This document shows positions 1 to 8,285 of a DNA stretch of 64,000 nucleotides, piece by piece. The position numbers and the translations under genes are program-made. The stretch spans positions 620,001-684,000 of the forward strand of contig CAJIZF010000004.1 in the NCBI GenBank assembly GCA_905181835.1. The letters are read 5' to 3'. Source of the stretch: an uncultured Flavobacteriaceae bacterium (GTDB lineage Bacteria > Bacteroidota > Bacteroidia > Flavobacteriales > Flavobacteriaceae). The notes beneath the pieces are model-generated. The model saw nothing but the letters and a program-made list of their open reading frames with translations, was not told the DNA's origin and made no database searches. The first letter of the stretch is position 1. Every line of letters begins with the position of its first letter.

Positions 1-41
1 TAGGGTTTTTATTAACGTTATAAAAAATAAAACCCCAGCTT

Positions 42-587
42 ATGAAAAAGAATTTATACTTACTATTCTTATTCACCTTTATTGCATTTCTTTTTAGTGC
101 TTGTGTAAAAGATACCGACTTTAACCAAACAGATGATATAGCATTAACAACAGTTTTAGAACTTGATTTTATTTTTTTTAATATTAATTCACAAAACTTT
201 ACAGACCTAGGTATCAACAATACAATCGTATCGGATACTACTGATTTAGATTTTTTAGACAGTGAAATAGTTTCTGAAAATATTATTCGAGCAGATTTCT
301 ATTTTAGAAACACCAATAGTTTTCCGGTCTCTTTTTTAGCTCAATACCAATTTTTAAATGACAATAACGAAATTAAATACGAAGTAATTGTGCCTGTTCA
401 GGCTGGCAATAACATTGATCCCGTTATCACTGAATTTACTGAGATTATCGAAAATAACGCTCTTGTCAACTTTACCATGGCTACTAAAGTGGTGGTAAAC
501 ACCATTGCAACTTCATCCCTAAATAATATTAATGGAAATCTAGATTTGCAATCAAAAGCTACGTACTATCTAAGAATAGAAGAATGA
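42..587 (+). CDS. Putative lipoprotein, unknown function
   Basis: I do not recognise a named family. The 181-residue product begins with a basic and hydrophobic signal (MKKNLYLLFLFTFIAFLF) ending in a lipobox-like SAC, so Cys21 is the probable lipidation site and the protein should be anchored in the cell envelope. The mature part is rich in Asn, Thr and beta-prone residues with no visible catalytic motif. Its stop codon overlaps the ATG of the next gene (ATGA), which implies one transcript and translational coupling with the DUF5723-like membrane protein; the two may work together at the outer membrane. Function is unknown. Confidence 0.8.
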   Translation: MKKNLYLLFLFTFIAFLFSACVKDTDFNQTDDIALTTVLELDFIFFNINSQNFTDLGINNTIVSDTTDLDFLDSEIVSENIIRADFYFRNTNSFPVSFLAQYQFLNDNNEIKYEVIVPVQAGNNIDPVITEFTEIIENNALVNFTMATKVVVNTIATSSLNNINGNLDLQSKATYYLRIEE

Positions 588-1999
588 AATACCTTCTCTA
601 TTGTATTTTTTTCTCCTGGGGATTCTCACTTTTTTCACAAAATAAGGAGGTTCTTTATGGATTAGATGAAACACCTCAGGCTTTATTGCTAAATCCAGGG
701 GCTAGAATTTCTAATTCGTTTCATATAGGAATACCATTAATATCTCATTTGCATTTTAACGGAGGATCTTCAGGTGTTTCTGCTTATGATATATTTCAAA
801 AATCCAGTGTCGATATCAATACTCGAATTATAAATACGATATCCGAATTGGACGACCGCGACTTTTTTACAACGACACAACAGTTAGAGATTTTAAATTT
901 TGGTTGGAAAAATAAAAAAGAATTTTATTTTTCAGGGGGATTATATCAAGAATTTGATTTTGTGTTTTACTTTCCAAAAGATCTTGCTGTATTGGCTTGG
1001 GAAGGCAATGCAAATTATATTGGCAAAAAATTTGATCTAGGTGAAATAAATACCAGGGGAGACCTTTTAATGGTTTATCATTTAGGCGCTACAAAAAGAT
1101 GGAATAAAAAATTAACCATAGGTGCTAGAGCAAAAATTTATTCAAGTCTACTTAGTTTTAGTAGTACCGATAATTCAGGAACTTTTGAAACAAGAATTAG
1201 TGAATCTGGAAATAACATCTATGAGCACTTAATTAGTAATATTAATTTAAGTCTAAATACTTCAGGAATAGCTTCATTAAACGATTTAGAAGGTGGCTCA
1301 GCAACTAATAAAATTTTAAGCAGGGCTTTTTTTAGTGGAAATATAGGTGTAGGAGTCGATTTAGGAGCTACCTATGAAATTAATGAAAAATGGACTGCAA
1401 GCGCAAGTTTTATTGATTTAGGAGCTATTTTTCATACTAAAGATGTCGAGAGTTATGCTATTAATGGAGAGTATACATTGGACGGGATTGAGTTATTGTT
1501 TCCACCTATCGGTAGTGGAAATTCTGCGCCTCCTTATTACGATGATTTAATTGACGAAATTGAAGAATCATTTTCCTTGGATAGTATTTATAATTCGTAC
1601 TCTCAGATGAGACCTTTAAAGGCGTATGCCTCATTGAAATATAATTTTGGAAGACCTGTTGGTGGGGATGAAGGGTGTGATTGTTTGAATACGGGAGAAA
1701 ATCAAAAATACAACCAATCGGTTGGCGTACAATTTTTCAATATGTTTAGACCCAAAGGGCCCCAATTTGCAGCTACATTATTTTATTACCGAAAAATATC
1801 AGATTATTTAACATTTAAAACGACCTATACAGCAGATTCCTATTCTTATAATAATATTGGTTTAGGATTGGTGGCAAATATTAAAATACTAAATTTTTAT
1901 ATTGTTGCCAATAACCTTCAATGGTACAGTAACTTTGCCAAAGCAAAAAGTGTATCTTTACAAATGGGTTTAAACATAATCATTGATGAAAATAAATAG
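584..1999 (+). CDS. DUF5723-type outer-membrane beta-barrel protein
   Basis: The 471-residue product has an N-terminal signal peptide ending near FSLFSQ, then the opening typical of DUF5723 proteins (LYGLDETPQALLLNPGAR) and a long run of alternating hydrophobic and polar beta strands. This suggests an outer-membrane barrel related in style to PorV/FadL-like Bacteroidota proteins. A short insertion holds a CDC motif (GCDCLNTGE, about residues 363-371). It overlaps the upstream lipoprotein gene by 4 nt and the downstream exported protein by 14 nt, so the three are an operon. The family assignment is by recognition only, and the molecular role is not known. Confidence 0.75.
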   Translation: MKYLLYCIFFSWGFSLFSQNKEVLYGLDETPQALLLNPGARISNSFHIGIPLISHLHFNGGSSGVSAYDIFQKSSVDINTRIINTISELDDRDFFTTTQQLEILNFGWKNKKEFYFSGGLYQEFDFVFYFPKDLAVLAWEGNANYIGKKFDLGEINTRGDLLMVYHLGATKRWNKKLTIGARAKIYSSLLSFSSTDNSGTFETRISESGNNIYEHLISNINLSLNTSGIASLNDLEGGSATNKILSRAFFSGNIGVGVDLGATYEINEKWTASASFIDLGAIFHTKDVESYAINGEYTLDGIELLFPPIGSGNSAPPYYDDLIDEIEESFSLDSIYNSYSQMRPLKAYASLKYNFGRPVGGDEGCDCLNTGENQKYNQSVGVQFFNMFRPKGPQFAATLFYYRKISDYLTFKTTYTADSYSYNNIGLGLVANIKILNFYIVANNLQWYSNFAKAKSVSLQMGLNIIIDENK

Positions 2000-2753
2000 C
2001 ATTCTTTTAGTAGTATTTTTTTGTTTGGCGTTTACTTTTAATAGTTTTTCTCAAAAATCATTAAATAATTATACCTATGTGGTAATTTCTGAGCAGTTTG
2101 AATTTCAAAATGAAAAAGATAAATATCAATTAAACTCCCTCACAAAATTTTTATTTAATAAATATGGGTTTCATGCTTTTTTTAATGCTGAAGTACCTGT
2201 AAATGTCAAGCGATGTGACGGTTTATGGGTTGATGCAGAAGGTGCTCCGGGTTTTATTTTTACAAAAATTCAACTTGTACTCAGCGATTGTAACGGAAAT
2301 GAAGTCTACAGAACTAAGTTTGGTAAAAGTAAAATTAAAGATTATAAGAAGGCTTATTACGAATCTATGAGAGAAGCTTTTGATGAATTTATTTCTATGG
2401 ATGTTTACCAAAAGGAAGCAGAAAACAAAACCTTGCAATTAGAAGTTCCTCAAAAAAACAATCTAGCTACTTATCCGCAAGCAATGGCTAATCTTCCAAA
2501 ATCGAATTACACAAGTTATATTCAGTCAAACAAAAGGTTTTTATTGAGAAAAACGATTTCCGGGTATACTTTATATCAAGAAGGAGCAGGAGCAAACAAT
2601 GATTTGTTATTAAAAGGAAAGATATTTCTCAAAGACGCTACAATTATTTTTGAAGATTCTCAACAGAAAAAATTAAAAGTAGAATTTGATGAGTTTTATA
2701 ATATGGCCATAGGGGAGGGAAAGGATAAAGTAAACTTTCAATATCAAGATTAA
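1986..2753 (+). CDS. Exported protein of unknown function
   Basis: The track starts this ORF at a TTG (1983); the next codon is an ATG at 1986, which I prefer, giving 255 residues. A cleavable signal peptide is evident (MKINSILLVVFFCLAFTFNSFSQ), with Q after the cleavage site as is common in this phylum. The mature protein contains a region with two cysteines (VKRCDGLWVD and LSDCNGNEVY) that could form a disulphide. I do not recognise the family. It is the last gene of a three-gene overlapping operon and its stop overlaps the convergent rarA stop by 4 nt. Confidence 0.75.
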   Translation: MKINSILLVVFFCLAFTFNSFSQKSLNNYTYVVISEQFEFQNEKDKYQLNSLTKFLFNKYGFHAFFNAEVPVNVKRCDGLWVDAEGAPGFIFTKIQLVLSDCNGNEVYRTKFGKSKIKDYKKAYYESMREAFDEFISMDVYQKEAENKTLQLEVPQKNNLATYPQAMANLPKSNYTSYIQSNKRFLLRKTISGYTLYQEGAGANNDLLLKGKIFLKDATIIFEDSQQKKLKVEFDEFYNMAIGEGKDKVNFQYQD

Positions 2754-4027
2754 TAATCATATTTGTCTTTCCAAAGACCTTTGAGATAGTTTCTAAATTC
2801 ATTCTCTTTTTTGTTTTTTCCCGGATTATAAATTTGCTGACCTTTTAGTTGTTCAGGTAAAAATTCTTGTTTTACAAAATTACCCTCATAATCATGAGCA
2901 TACTGGTATTGTTTTCCATACCCTAATTCTTGCATAAGTTTTGTAGGAGCATTTCTTATAGCCAATGGAACTGGAAGATCCCCAGTTTGTTTAACAATTT
3001 TTTGCGCTTCTTTGATTGCTAGATAGGAAGCATTACTTTTTGGAGAAGAGGCTAAATAAACTACACATTGACTTAGTATGATACGAGCTTCAGGATAACC
3101 AATGGTCGTGACAGCTTGAAAAGTTGAATTAGCAAGAACCAATGCGGTTGGATTTGCATTTCCAATATCTTCAGAGGCTAAAATGATTAATCTTCTAGCA
3201 ATAAATTTTAAATCTTCACCACCTTCAACCATCCTTGCGAGCCAATAAAGAGCGGCATTTGGGTCACTTCCTCTAATCGATTTAATAAATGCAGATATGA
3301 TGTCATAGTGCTGTTCACCAGTTTTGTCATATAAGACAGTATTGTTTTGAACTTTATTCAAAACCATATCATTAGTTAGTGTAACTGTATCCGAGCTTTC
3401 TGAAAGAACGACCAACTCAAGTATATTTAAAAGTTTCCTTGCATCACCTCCAGATAAACGCATGAGGGCCTCTGTTTCCTTTAGTTTAATTCTTTTTTTA
3501 GACAAGAACTCATCTTCGATTAAAGCACGGCTTAAAAGTTGCTCTAAATCTTTTTTTGTGAAAGGATTTAAGATGTAGACTTGACATCGAGATAAGAGTG
3601 CTGGAATTACTTCAAAACTTGGATTTTCAGTAGTAGCTCCAAATAAAGTGATCCAGCCTTTTTCTACTGCTTTTAGTAGGGAATCTTGTTGAGATTTACT
3701 AAATCTATGTATTTCATCAATAAATAGTATGGGATTTTTAGTAGAGAAAAGTGTATCACTAGTTTTTGCTTTTTCTATAACCTCTCTAATAGCAGCAACT
3801 CCACTGTCAATAGCACTTAACATATAGAAAGGCCTATCAGATTCTTCAGCTAAAATAGTTGCTAAGGTAGTTTTTCCGGTACCTGGGGGTCCCCAAAATA
3901 TCATAGAAGAAAGCATATTAGTATTTAGCTGCGCCTTAAGGGTCCCATTTTTACCCACCAGGTGTTTTTGGCTTAGATAATCTTCTAATTTTTTTGGTCT
4001 AATTCTTTCTGCTAAAGGAATACTCAT
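2750..4027 (-). CDS. rarA: Replication-associated recombination protein A (MgsA/RarA AAA+ ATPase)
   Basis: This is a clamp-loader-like AAA+ ATPase that acts at stalled replication forks. The 425-residue length fits the family. The opening [20 protein letters not shown] is the standard RarA start, Walker A is GPPGTGKT at about residues 46-53, Walker B is LFIDEIHRF at about 101-109, a sensor-like segment [11 protein letters not shown] follows near 130, and the C-terminal tetramerisation region is present ([23 protein letters not shown]). It is transcribed alone on the minus strand and runs tail to tail into the upstream exported-protein gene with a 4-nt stop overlap. Confidence 0.95.
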   Translation of the reverse strand: MSIPLAERIRPKKLEDYLSQKHLVGKNGTLKAQLNTNMLSSMIFWGPPGTGKTTLATILAEESDRPFYMLSAIDSGVAAIREVIEKAKTSDTLFSTKNPILFIDEIHRFSKSQQDSLLKAVEKGWITLFGATTENPSFEVIPALLSRCQVYILNPFTKKDLEQLLSRALIEDEFLSKKRIKLKETEALMRLSGGDARKLLNILELVVLSESSDTVTLTNDMVLNKVQNNTVLYDKTGEQHYDIISAFIKSIRGSDPNAALYWLARMVEGGEDLKFIARRLIILASEDIGNANPTALVLANSTFQAVTTIGYPEARIILSQCVVYLASSPKSNASYLAIKEAQKIVKQTGDLPVPLAIRNAPTKLMQELGYGKQYQYAHDYEGNFVKQEFLPEQLKGQQIYNPGKNKKENEFRNYLKGLWKDKYDY

Positions 4028-4088
4028 CGTTGTAAAAATACAATTTTAATCAGATGCGATAACTGACAATTTAACCGAATTTTTAATT

Positions 4089-4096
4089 TAGGTTTG
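4089..4096 (+). promoter_or_regulatory. Candidate -7 box for the rhomboid gene
   Basis: TAGGTTTG matches the Bacteroidota -7 consensus TAnnTTTG, 20 nt before the ATG at 4117. I see no clear TTG at the expected -33 distance, so the call rests on one element. Confidence 0.4.
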
Positions 4097-4116
4097 TTTT
4101 TTGAAGTTAAGTAAGT

Positions 4117-4866
4117 ATGAGTCGTAAAAATGAATTGTATTATTCGAATGATGTCTTGTTGTATCCTCTATTAATATTACTATCTATAGTTGTAGTTTTT
4201 TGGATAGAATCTAGATTTAATTTTAACTTTAACCATTTAGGAATTTATCCTAGAAAATTTGAAGGCTTACGAGGGATTCTTTTTAGTCCATTTATTCATG
4301 GTGATACCAAGCATTTATTTAATAATTCGATACCTCTGATAGTATTGAGTTCTGCTTTGTTCTATTTTTATAGATCGATTAGATGGAAAGTATTAATCTA
4401 CGGCTTATTGCTTACGGGTCTCTTAACCTGGTTTATTGGTAGGCCCTCTAACCACATAGGTGCAAGTGGAGTCATCTATATGTTGACAGCTTTTTTAATG
4501 TTTAGAGGAATCTTATCAAAGCAATATCAACTAACAGCCTTGTCTTTTGGAGTTATTTTTTTATATGGAAGTTTTATTTGGTATATTTTTCCGACAGATC
4601 CAAAAATTTCATGGGAGGGGCACTTATCAGGCTTTCTAGTGGGTGTTGTTTTTGCATTTATTTTCAATAAACAGTCGCTTCCAAATAAAAAATATGCTTG
4701 GCAAAAAGAAGATTACGATCCAAGTAATGATCCTTTTATGAAAAATTTTGATGAAGATGGTAATTTTATTGAAACCAAAACTGACGTTGAAGATGTTATA
4801 CAAACTACAACCAATGTCAATTATATTTTAAAAAAAAAGAAATCAAAAAGAGAGAATGATCTATAA
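4117..4866 (+). CDS. Rhomboid family intramembrane serine protease
   Basis: A polytopic membrane protease of 249 residues. Hydrophobic segments are visible at about 14-31, 72-85, 92-107, 118-130, 140-157 and 168-184. The catalytic serine lies in GASG (Ser117) and the partner histidine in WEGHLSGFLVG (His169), the rhomboid dyad. The upstream segment HGDTKHLFNN (about 61-70) matches the conserved His/Asn oxyanion region. A charged cytoplasmic tail of roughly 60 residues follows the last helix. The 3' end overlaps convergent rlmB by 6 nt. The substrate is unknown. Confidence 0.9.
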   Translation: MSRKNELYYSNDVLLYPLLILLSIVVVFWIESRFNFNFNHLGIYPRKFEGLRGILFSPFIHGDTKHLFNNSIPLIVLSSALFYFYRSIRWKVLIYGLLLTGLLTWFIGRPSNHIGASGVIYMLTAFLMFRGILSKQYQLTALSFGVIFLYGSFIWYIFPTDPKISWEGHLSGFLVGVVFAFIFNKQSLPNKKYAWQKEDYDPSNDPFMKNFDEDGNFIETKTDVEDVIQTTTNVNYILKKKKSKRENDL

Positions 4867-5601
4867 ATTTCTTTGTCTAAGTACTTCGTAAAGTAAAGCA
4901 CCGCATGCAACAGAAACATTAAGGGAGTTTATTTCTCCCAATAAAGGTAACGCAGCTTTGTAATCTACAATATTTAAAACAGATTTTGAAACTCCTTTCC
5001 CTTCTGAACCCATAATAATGGCTAAAGGTTTATTTAAACTTAAATCATAGATAGTTTCGTTGGTTTTTTCTGTAGCTGCAATAGTAATGATATCACTAGC
5101 TTTAAGATAAAAAATAGCATCTTTAATGTGATCAACTTTGCAAATAGGAATTTTAAAAATTGCTCCAGCTGAGGTTTTTATTGTGTCGCCAGTTACGGGT
5201 GCGCCACCCTTTTTTTGGATAATTATGGCATCAACTCCTGTACATTCTGCAGTTCTAATGATTGCGCCAAAATTTCGAACATCGCTTAGTTGGTCTAAAA
5301 TTAAAAATAGTGGGTTTTCTTTTTCTTGAATTATTTTTTCTATTAGGCCTTCCAAAGAATGAAATGGAATAGGAGAGGAAATAGCAACAACACCCTGGTG
5401 GTTTCCCTTAGTCAATCGATTTAGTTTTTCTATGGGGACATAATTAATTGTAACATCACTCGTTTCACAAATAGTTTCAATCTCTTGTATCTTCGTATTG
5501 CTAGATTCTTTTTGTATAAATAACTTGTCAATTACCAGCTCTGAGTTCAAAGCTTCCAGAATAGGGTGTATTCCAAAAATAGTATTCTCTCTATTTTTCA
5601 T
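4861..5601 (-). CDS. rlmB: 23S rRNA (guanosine-2'-O)-methyltransferase RlmB (TrmH/SpoU family)
   Basis: This SPOUT-fold enzyme is expected to use S-adenosylmethionine to methylate the ribose of a guanosine (G2251 in E. coli numbering) in 23S rRNA. The 246-residue length and layout fit: an N-terminal L30e-like RNA-binding part (FGIHPILEALNS), then the catalytic domain with LDQLSDVRNFGAIIRTAE, IIMGSEGKGVS and NSLNVSVACGALLYE, the three family motifs that build the knot. A related TrmH-type specificity cannot be excluded. It is transcribed downstream of a strong hairpin terminator and converges with the rhomboid gene. Confidence 0.93.
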   Translation of the reverse strand: MKNRENTIFGIHPILEALNSELVIDKLFIQKESSNTKIQEIETICETSDVTINYVPIEKLNRLTKGNHQGVVAISSPIPFHSLEGLIEKIIQEKENPLFLILDQLSDVRNFGAIIRTAECTGVDAIIIQKKGGAPVTGDTIKTSAGAIFKIPICKVDHIKDAIFYLKASDIITIAATEKTNETIYDLSLNKPLAIIMGSEGKGVSKSVLNIVDYKAALPLLGEINSLNVSVACGALLYEVLRQRNL

Positions 5602-5619
5602 AATTAATTTATGGGTATA

Positions 5620-5651
5620 AAAAAAGACTGTCTGAAAAGACAGTCTTTTTT
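5620..5651 (-). terminator. Bidirectional-looking hairpin terminator
   Basis: A perfect 14-bp inverted repeat, AAAAAAGACTGTCT / AGACAGTCTTTTTT, closes a GAAA tetraloop, with A and T runs on the two sides so it can work on either strand. It lies just after the stop of the minus-strand T9SS cargo gene and separates it from rlmB. Confidence 0.85.
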
Positions 5652-5674
5652 AAAAATTTTAAATCTAAAAGTTA

Positions 5675-6022
5675 TTATTTAATAACTTTTACAGATCCTT
5701 CAACACCGTTGATGTTAACTTTTACAATGTAAGTTCCATTTGCTAAGTTAGACATGTTAACTGTAGAATTCATTGAATTCACGTTAGCATTGTATACTTG
5801 CTGTCCTAACATGTTGTAAATTGCAACAGAGTTAATGTTTTCTTGAGCTCTTAATGTTAAAGTTCCATTGCTCATTGCAGATCTAAATCCTTTAGAGTCA
5901 AAACTATCAGTTCCTAAGAAACCTTCAACGTAATTTACTGTATCTATGTAATACTCGTTGTTAGCATCAATTGAGAAAAAGTCAATTCCACCTAAAGAAG
6001 ATTGCAGTTGTTCCATCAGCAC
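5675..6022 (-). CDS. C-terminal fragment of frameshifted T9SS type A cargo protein
   Basis: This 115-residue ORF is the 3' part of the gene that begins at 6591. It holds the C-terminal T9SS type A sorting domain: VAIYNMLGQQVYNANVN, then NLANGTYIVKVNING and a short basic end (GSVKVIK). The listed start is a GTG inside coding sequence, so it is not an independent gene. The segment continuing the upstream ORF (LGGIDFFSID) is in this frame, while a short stretch between (GTPFTSADGTT) is in the third frame. Two single-base insertions about 40 nt apart therefore explain the break. Without the repair the N-terminal product would lack its sorting signal. Confidence 0.75.
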   Translation of the reverse strand: MLMEQLQSSLGGIDFFSIDANNEYYIDTVNYVEGFLGTDSFDSKGFRSAMSNGTLTLRAQENINSVAIYNMLGQQVYNANVNSMNSTVNMSNLANGTYIVKVNINGVEGSVKVIK

Positions 6023-6591
6023 TTGTGAATGGAGTTCCTATCTGGAAGAACGTCAGTTCCAGCAACAGCAAATTGCCATGTAGCTAATCCAATTCCTAAT
6101 GAAATATCAACATTCATTACTACTGAAAACCACTCTCCCTCTGGGTATGTAAATTCTACTGCTCCTAATGCTGAATCATCAATTGATCCACCTCCTGGAT
6201 TAGCTCCGTCTTGGTTAAAGAAGATGTTTCCAACAACCCATTCTCCTGAACCAATTGGTACAGTACCCTGTAAGTTAAAATATCCTGTTTTTCCAGCTGG
6301 AACGTACATCATGAACTCTAAAGCCCACTGACCAAATATTTTGTTTCCTAAATCTAATACAGCATCTGTTGATCCATCACTTGGGATTAAACCAGAAAGA
6401 GATCCGTCGTTAGCTTGTGCAGAAGATGACATAATTGCACATCCTGCTCCACCACCACAACCCCAATCAGTCCACCAATTTTCGAAAATTGGCTGTCCGT
6501 CAGCGTATGATTCCATGTCGTCACTAAATTGAGCGTTCATTGTTACCATAACAAATGATAATAACGCTACTAAAAAATAATTTTTTTTCAT
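6016..6591 (-). CDS. N-terminal part of frameshifted secreted T9SS cargo protein
   Basis: The 191-residue ORF starts with a signal peptide (MKKNYFLVALLSFVMVTMNAQ) and a mature part typical of beta-sandwich secreted proteins of this phylum (FSDDMESYADGQPIFENWW, a glycine and cysteine loop CGGGAGC, and KTGYFNLQGTVP). The true product should continue into the ORF at 5675-6022. The last residues of this ORF (RNSIHKC) are out-of-frame read-through. Removing one base after the GAT of VLPD restores GTPFTSADGTT, and a second removal restores SLGGIDFF. I cannot tell whether this is a real pseudogene or a sequencing error. The binding target is unknown; the neighbouring Sus operon suggests a polymer or peptide. 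Confidence 0.75.
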   Translation of the reverse strand: MKKNYFLVALLSFVMVTMNAQFSDDMESYADGQPIFENWWTDWGCGGGAGCAIMSSSAQANDGSLSGLIPSDGSTDAVLDLGNKIFGQWALEFMMYVPAGKTGYFNLQGTVPIGSGEWVVGNIFFNQDGANPGGGSIDDSALGAVEFTYPEGEWFSVVMNVDISLGIGLATWQFAVAGTDVLPDRNSIHKC

Positions 6592-6622
6592 GATAATGTT
6601 TTTTAAAAAAGTTAATGAAACA

Positions 6623-6630
6623 CAAATATA
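6623..6630 (-). promoter_or_regulatory. Candidate -7 box for the T9SS cargo gene
   Basis: On the minus strand this reads TATATTTG, a full match to TAnnTTTG, 31 nt before the ATG at 6591. No clear -33 TTG is visible at 17-23 nt. Confidence 0.45.
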
Positions 6631-6689
6631 TAAAAATAATATTTTACTATTCGTTGTAATTTGTGTTTTTTTTAAAACTTTAACTAAAA

Positions 6690-6724
6690 AAAAAGCTAAG
6701 TTCCTGTAAGAAACTTAGCTTTTT
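6690..6724 (-). terminator. Rho-independent terminator after the SusCD operon
   Basis: A 13-bp inverted repeat (AAAAAGCTAAGTT / AACTTAGCTTTTT) around a 9-nt loop lies 20 nt beyond the stop of the last gene of the minus-strand operon, and a run of A on the plus strand gives the U tract in the minus-strand RNA. Confidence 0.85.
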
Positions 6725-6744
6725 AAAAATTTGCTTGAACTATA

Positions 6745-7338
6745 TTAAATATTTAGAAATATAGTTTTTCTAGCGAAAGCAGACTCAAAGTATGGACCAC
6801 TCATAGTAGCTCCTGCATTATTAACAGACCAAACTCTACCATCATTCATCTCTAACTCAAAACGAGTCACGATAAAAGAAGGAACAGTAAATTGTGCACC
6901 GGGAAAAGCTGTTATTAACTCCTCCATTGGAATACTCAATTCATACATTGGTAAGTTGTTTGTGGAACTTAACTGATCAAATTCTGGATTGCTAATCGTC
7001 TGGTATAAAACTTCTGAGAATTCATTACCGTCTGCATCTGTAGTTGGAAATTCAGTGTCTTGATCGTTATAAGACGAAAAATAAACACGCACTTCTTTAA
7101 AATCTGGTGTTGGTGTTCCTTGTCCTTCTTGTACTTCCATTGAGTAGCACATACAGTTAGAAAAAGTTCCGCCTGAAACATTTACCAAATCGTTAGGATA
7201 TGATAACATTCTTAAGGCTGCTCCAGTAGTATCAACTTCGTTGTATAATGTGTCAATTGATAAATCGCTTTCTTCACAAGAAGTAAAACTTCCTAGAACT
7301 ACAATCGCCACTAATATTGATTTAAATATATTTTTCAT
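6745..7338 (-). CDS. Small lipoprotein of the SusCD operon, unknown function
   Basis: The 197-residue product has a lipoprotein signal (MKNIFKSILVAIVVLGSFTSC), with Cys21 the likely lipidated residue. The mature part has a paired-cysteine segment (SNCMCYSMEV) and ends with a beta-rich region (VNNAGATMSGPYFESAFARK). It follows the SusD-like gene by 17 nt and precedes a terminator, so it is the third and last gene of the uptake operon. By position it may be a surface-exposed accessory or ligand-binding lipoprotein, comparable in place to SusE/SusF-type proteins, but I do not recognise the sequence family. Confidence 0.75.
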   Translation of the reverse strand: MKNIFKSILVAIVVLGSFTSCEESDLSIDTLYNEVDTTGAALRMLSYPNDLVNVSGGTFSNCMCYSMEVQEGQGTPTPDFKEVRVYFSSYNDQDTEFPTTDADGNEFSEVLYQTISNPEFDQLSSTNNLPMYELSIPMEELITAFPGAQFTVPSFIVTRFELEMNDGRVWSVNNAGATMSGPYFESAFARKTIFLNI

Positions 7339-7355
7339 AATTATTTGTTTTTATA

Positions 7356-8285
7356 TTAATTAGCTGATGGAAATCCAGGTGACGAAGGATTATTATCCCA
7401 AAACACTTGACCATCTACATTTGGTTTTTGAGCAACATTTGGATTAGGTGTTGCTTCATCAGCAGGGTAGAAAAATGATCTCACAAAATTTCCAGGTGTA
7501 GGCTCAACCGTGAACTGTAAAGTTGTTGGATAACCTGTTCTTCTATAGTAATTGTAAGAATTTGATCCGTTTCCATAATGAGCTACAAAACTCTGTAAAC
7601 CTAATACGTTCCATTTGGTTGCCATATCTCCGTTATTAAACTCAGAAACTTTTGCTGAAATATAATCACTTACGGTTCCAGATGTAGGAACGGTTCCACC
7701 GTTATCTGTCGTTGATAAATCTGCTTCTCCGTCAAGAGATCCAAAACTCATAGTTTTATCGATAGATATTTGCATAGCATCTTGTAGGTATCCACTTGCA
7801 GCACCACCTGAAACTAAAGCAACTTCAGCCAGCATGAAATGTGACCAAGAGGCTAACCAGATTGGTGTAATACCGGCACCACCACCACCTTGTTCAAGAC
7901 CAACCGATGCAAATCGACTATCGTCATAGTTACCACCAACTGGGTAAACTCCACGACCAGTTCTCAAGAAAGTATCTGGTGGAATACCTCCGCCAAATCC
8001 ATGATCTCTTCCCCAATATCCGTTTTCAACACTACAGAATACCATACTTCCTGGGTAATGTACAGGTTTAGCTTGAGTAGAACAGAATAAAGCTTCTGGA
8101 TTAGGAGCACATGCTGCTCCATCTTCACCAATACTATTTGGTGTACACTCATTTTGTCTGTAATAGTAGTATCGTATTCTAGGATCACCGTCTTGTAACA
8201 TTTGATCCATCATCCAGTTAGACTGGTAACCAGTTACACCACCAGCGGTATAATCTGATTGATATCCAGGATGTCTTGAAGTCAA
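7356..8285 (-). CDS. SusD/RagB-like lipoprotein, C-terminal fragment (frameshifted)
   Basis: The 309-residue ORF is the 3' portion of the SusD-like gene whose 5' part lies at 8218-9045. Its first meaningful residues (SRHPGYQSDYTAG) match the segment that in SusD-like_2 proteins follows a short Asp-containing stretch, and the end (QKPNVDGQVFWDNNP) is typical of the same family. It is read one frame away from the N-terminal ORF. Dropping a single T in the minus-strand context GACTTCAAGAC joins the two as NNQIDSRHPGY. The start shown by the track is internal. The product binds nutrient at the cell surface over the SusC channel if the gene is intact. Confidence 0.8.
   Translation of the reverse strand: MTSRHPGYQSDYTAGGVTGYQSNWMMDQMLQDGDPRIRYYYYRQNECTPNSIGEDGAACAPNPEALFCSTQAKPVHYPGSMVFCSVENGYWGRDHGFGGGIPPDTFLRTGRGVYPVGGNYDDSRFASVGLEQGGGGAGITPIWLASWSHFMLAEVALVSGGAASGYLQDAMQISIDKTMSFGSLDGEADLSTTDNGGTVPTSGTVSDYISAKVSEFNNGDMATKWNVLGLQSFVAHYGNGSNSYNYYRRTGYPTTLQFTVEPTPGNFVRSFFYPADEATPNPNVAQKPNVDGQVFWDNNPSSPGFPSAN

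Noticed and set aside
1-41. GGGTTTT/AAAACCC inverted repeat at the window edge, possible terminator of an upstream gene
   Set aside because: It has no T run after the stem, a large AT-rich loop, and the upstream gene is outside the window, so nothing supports a function.
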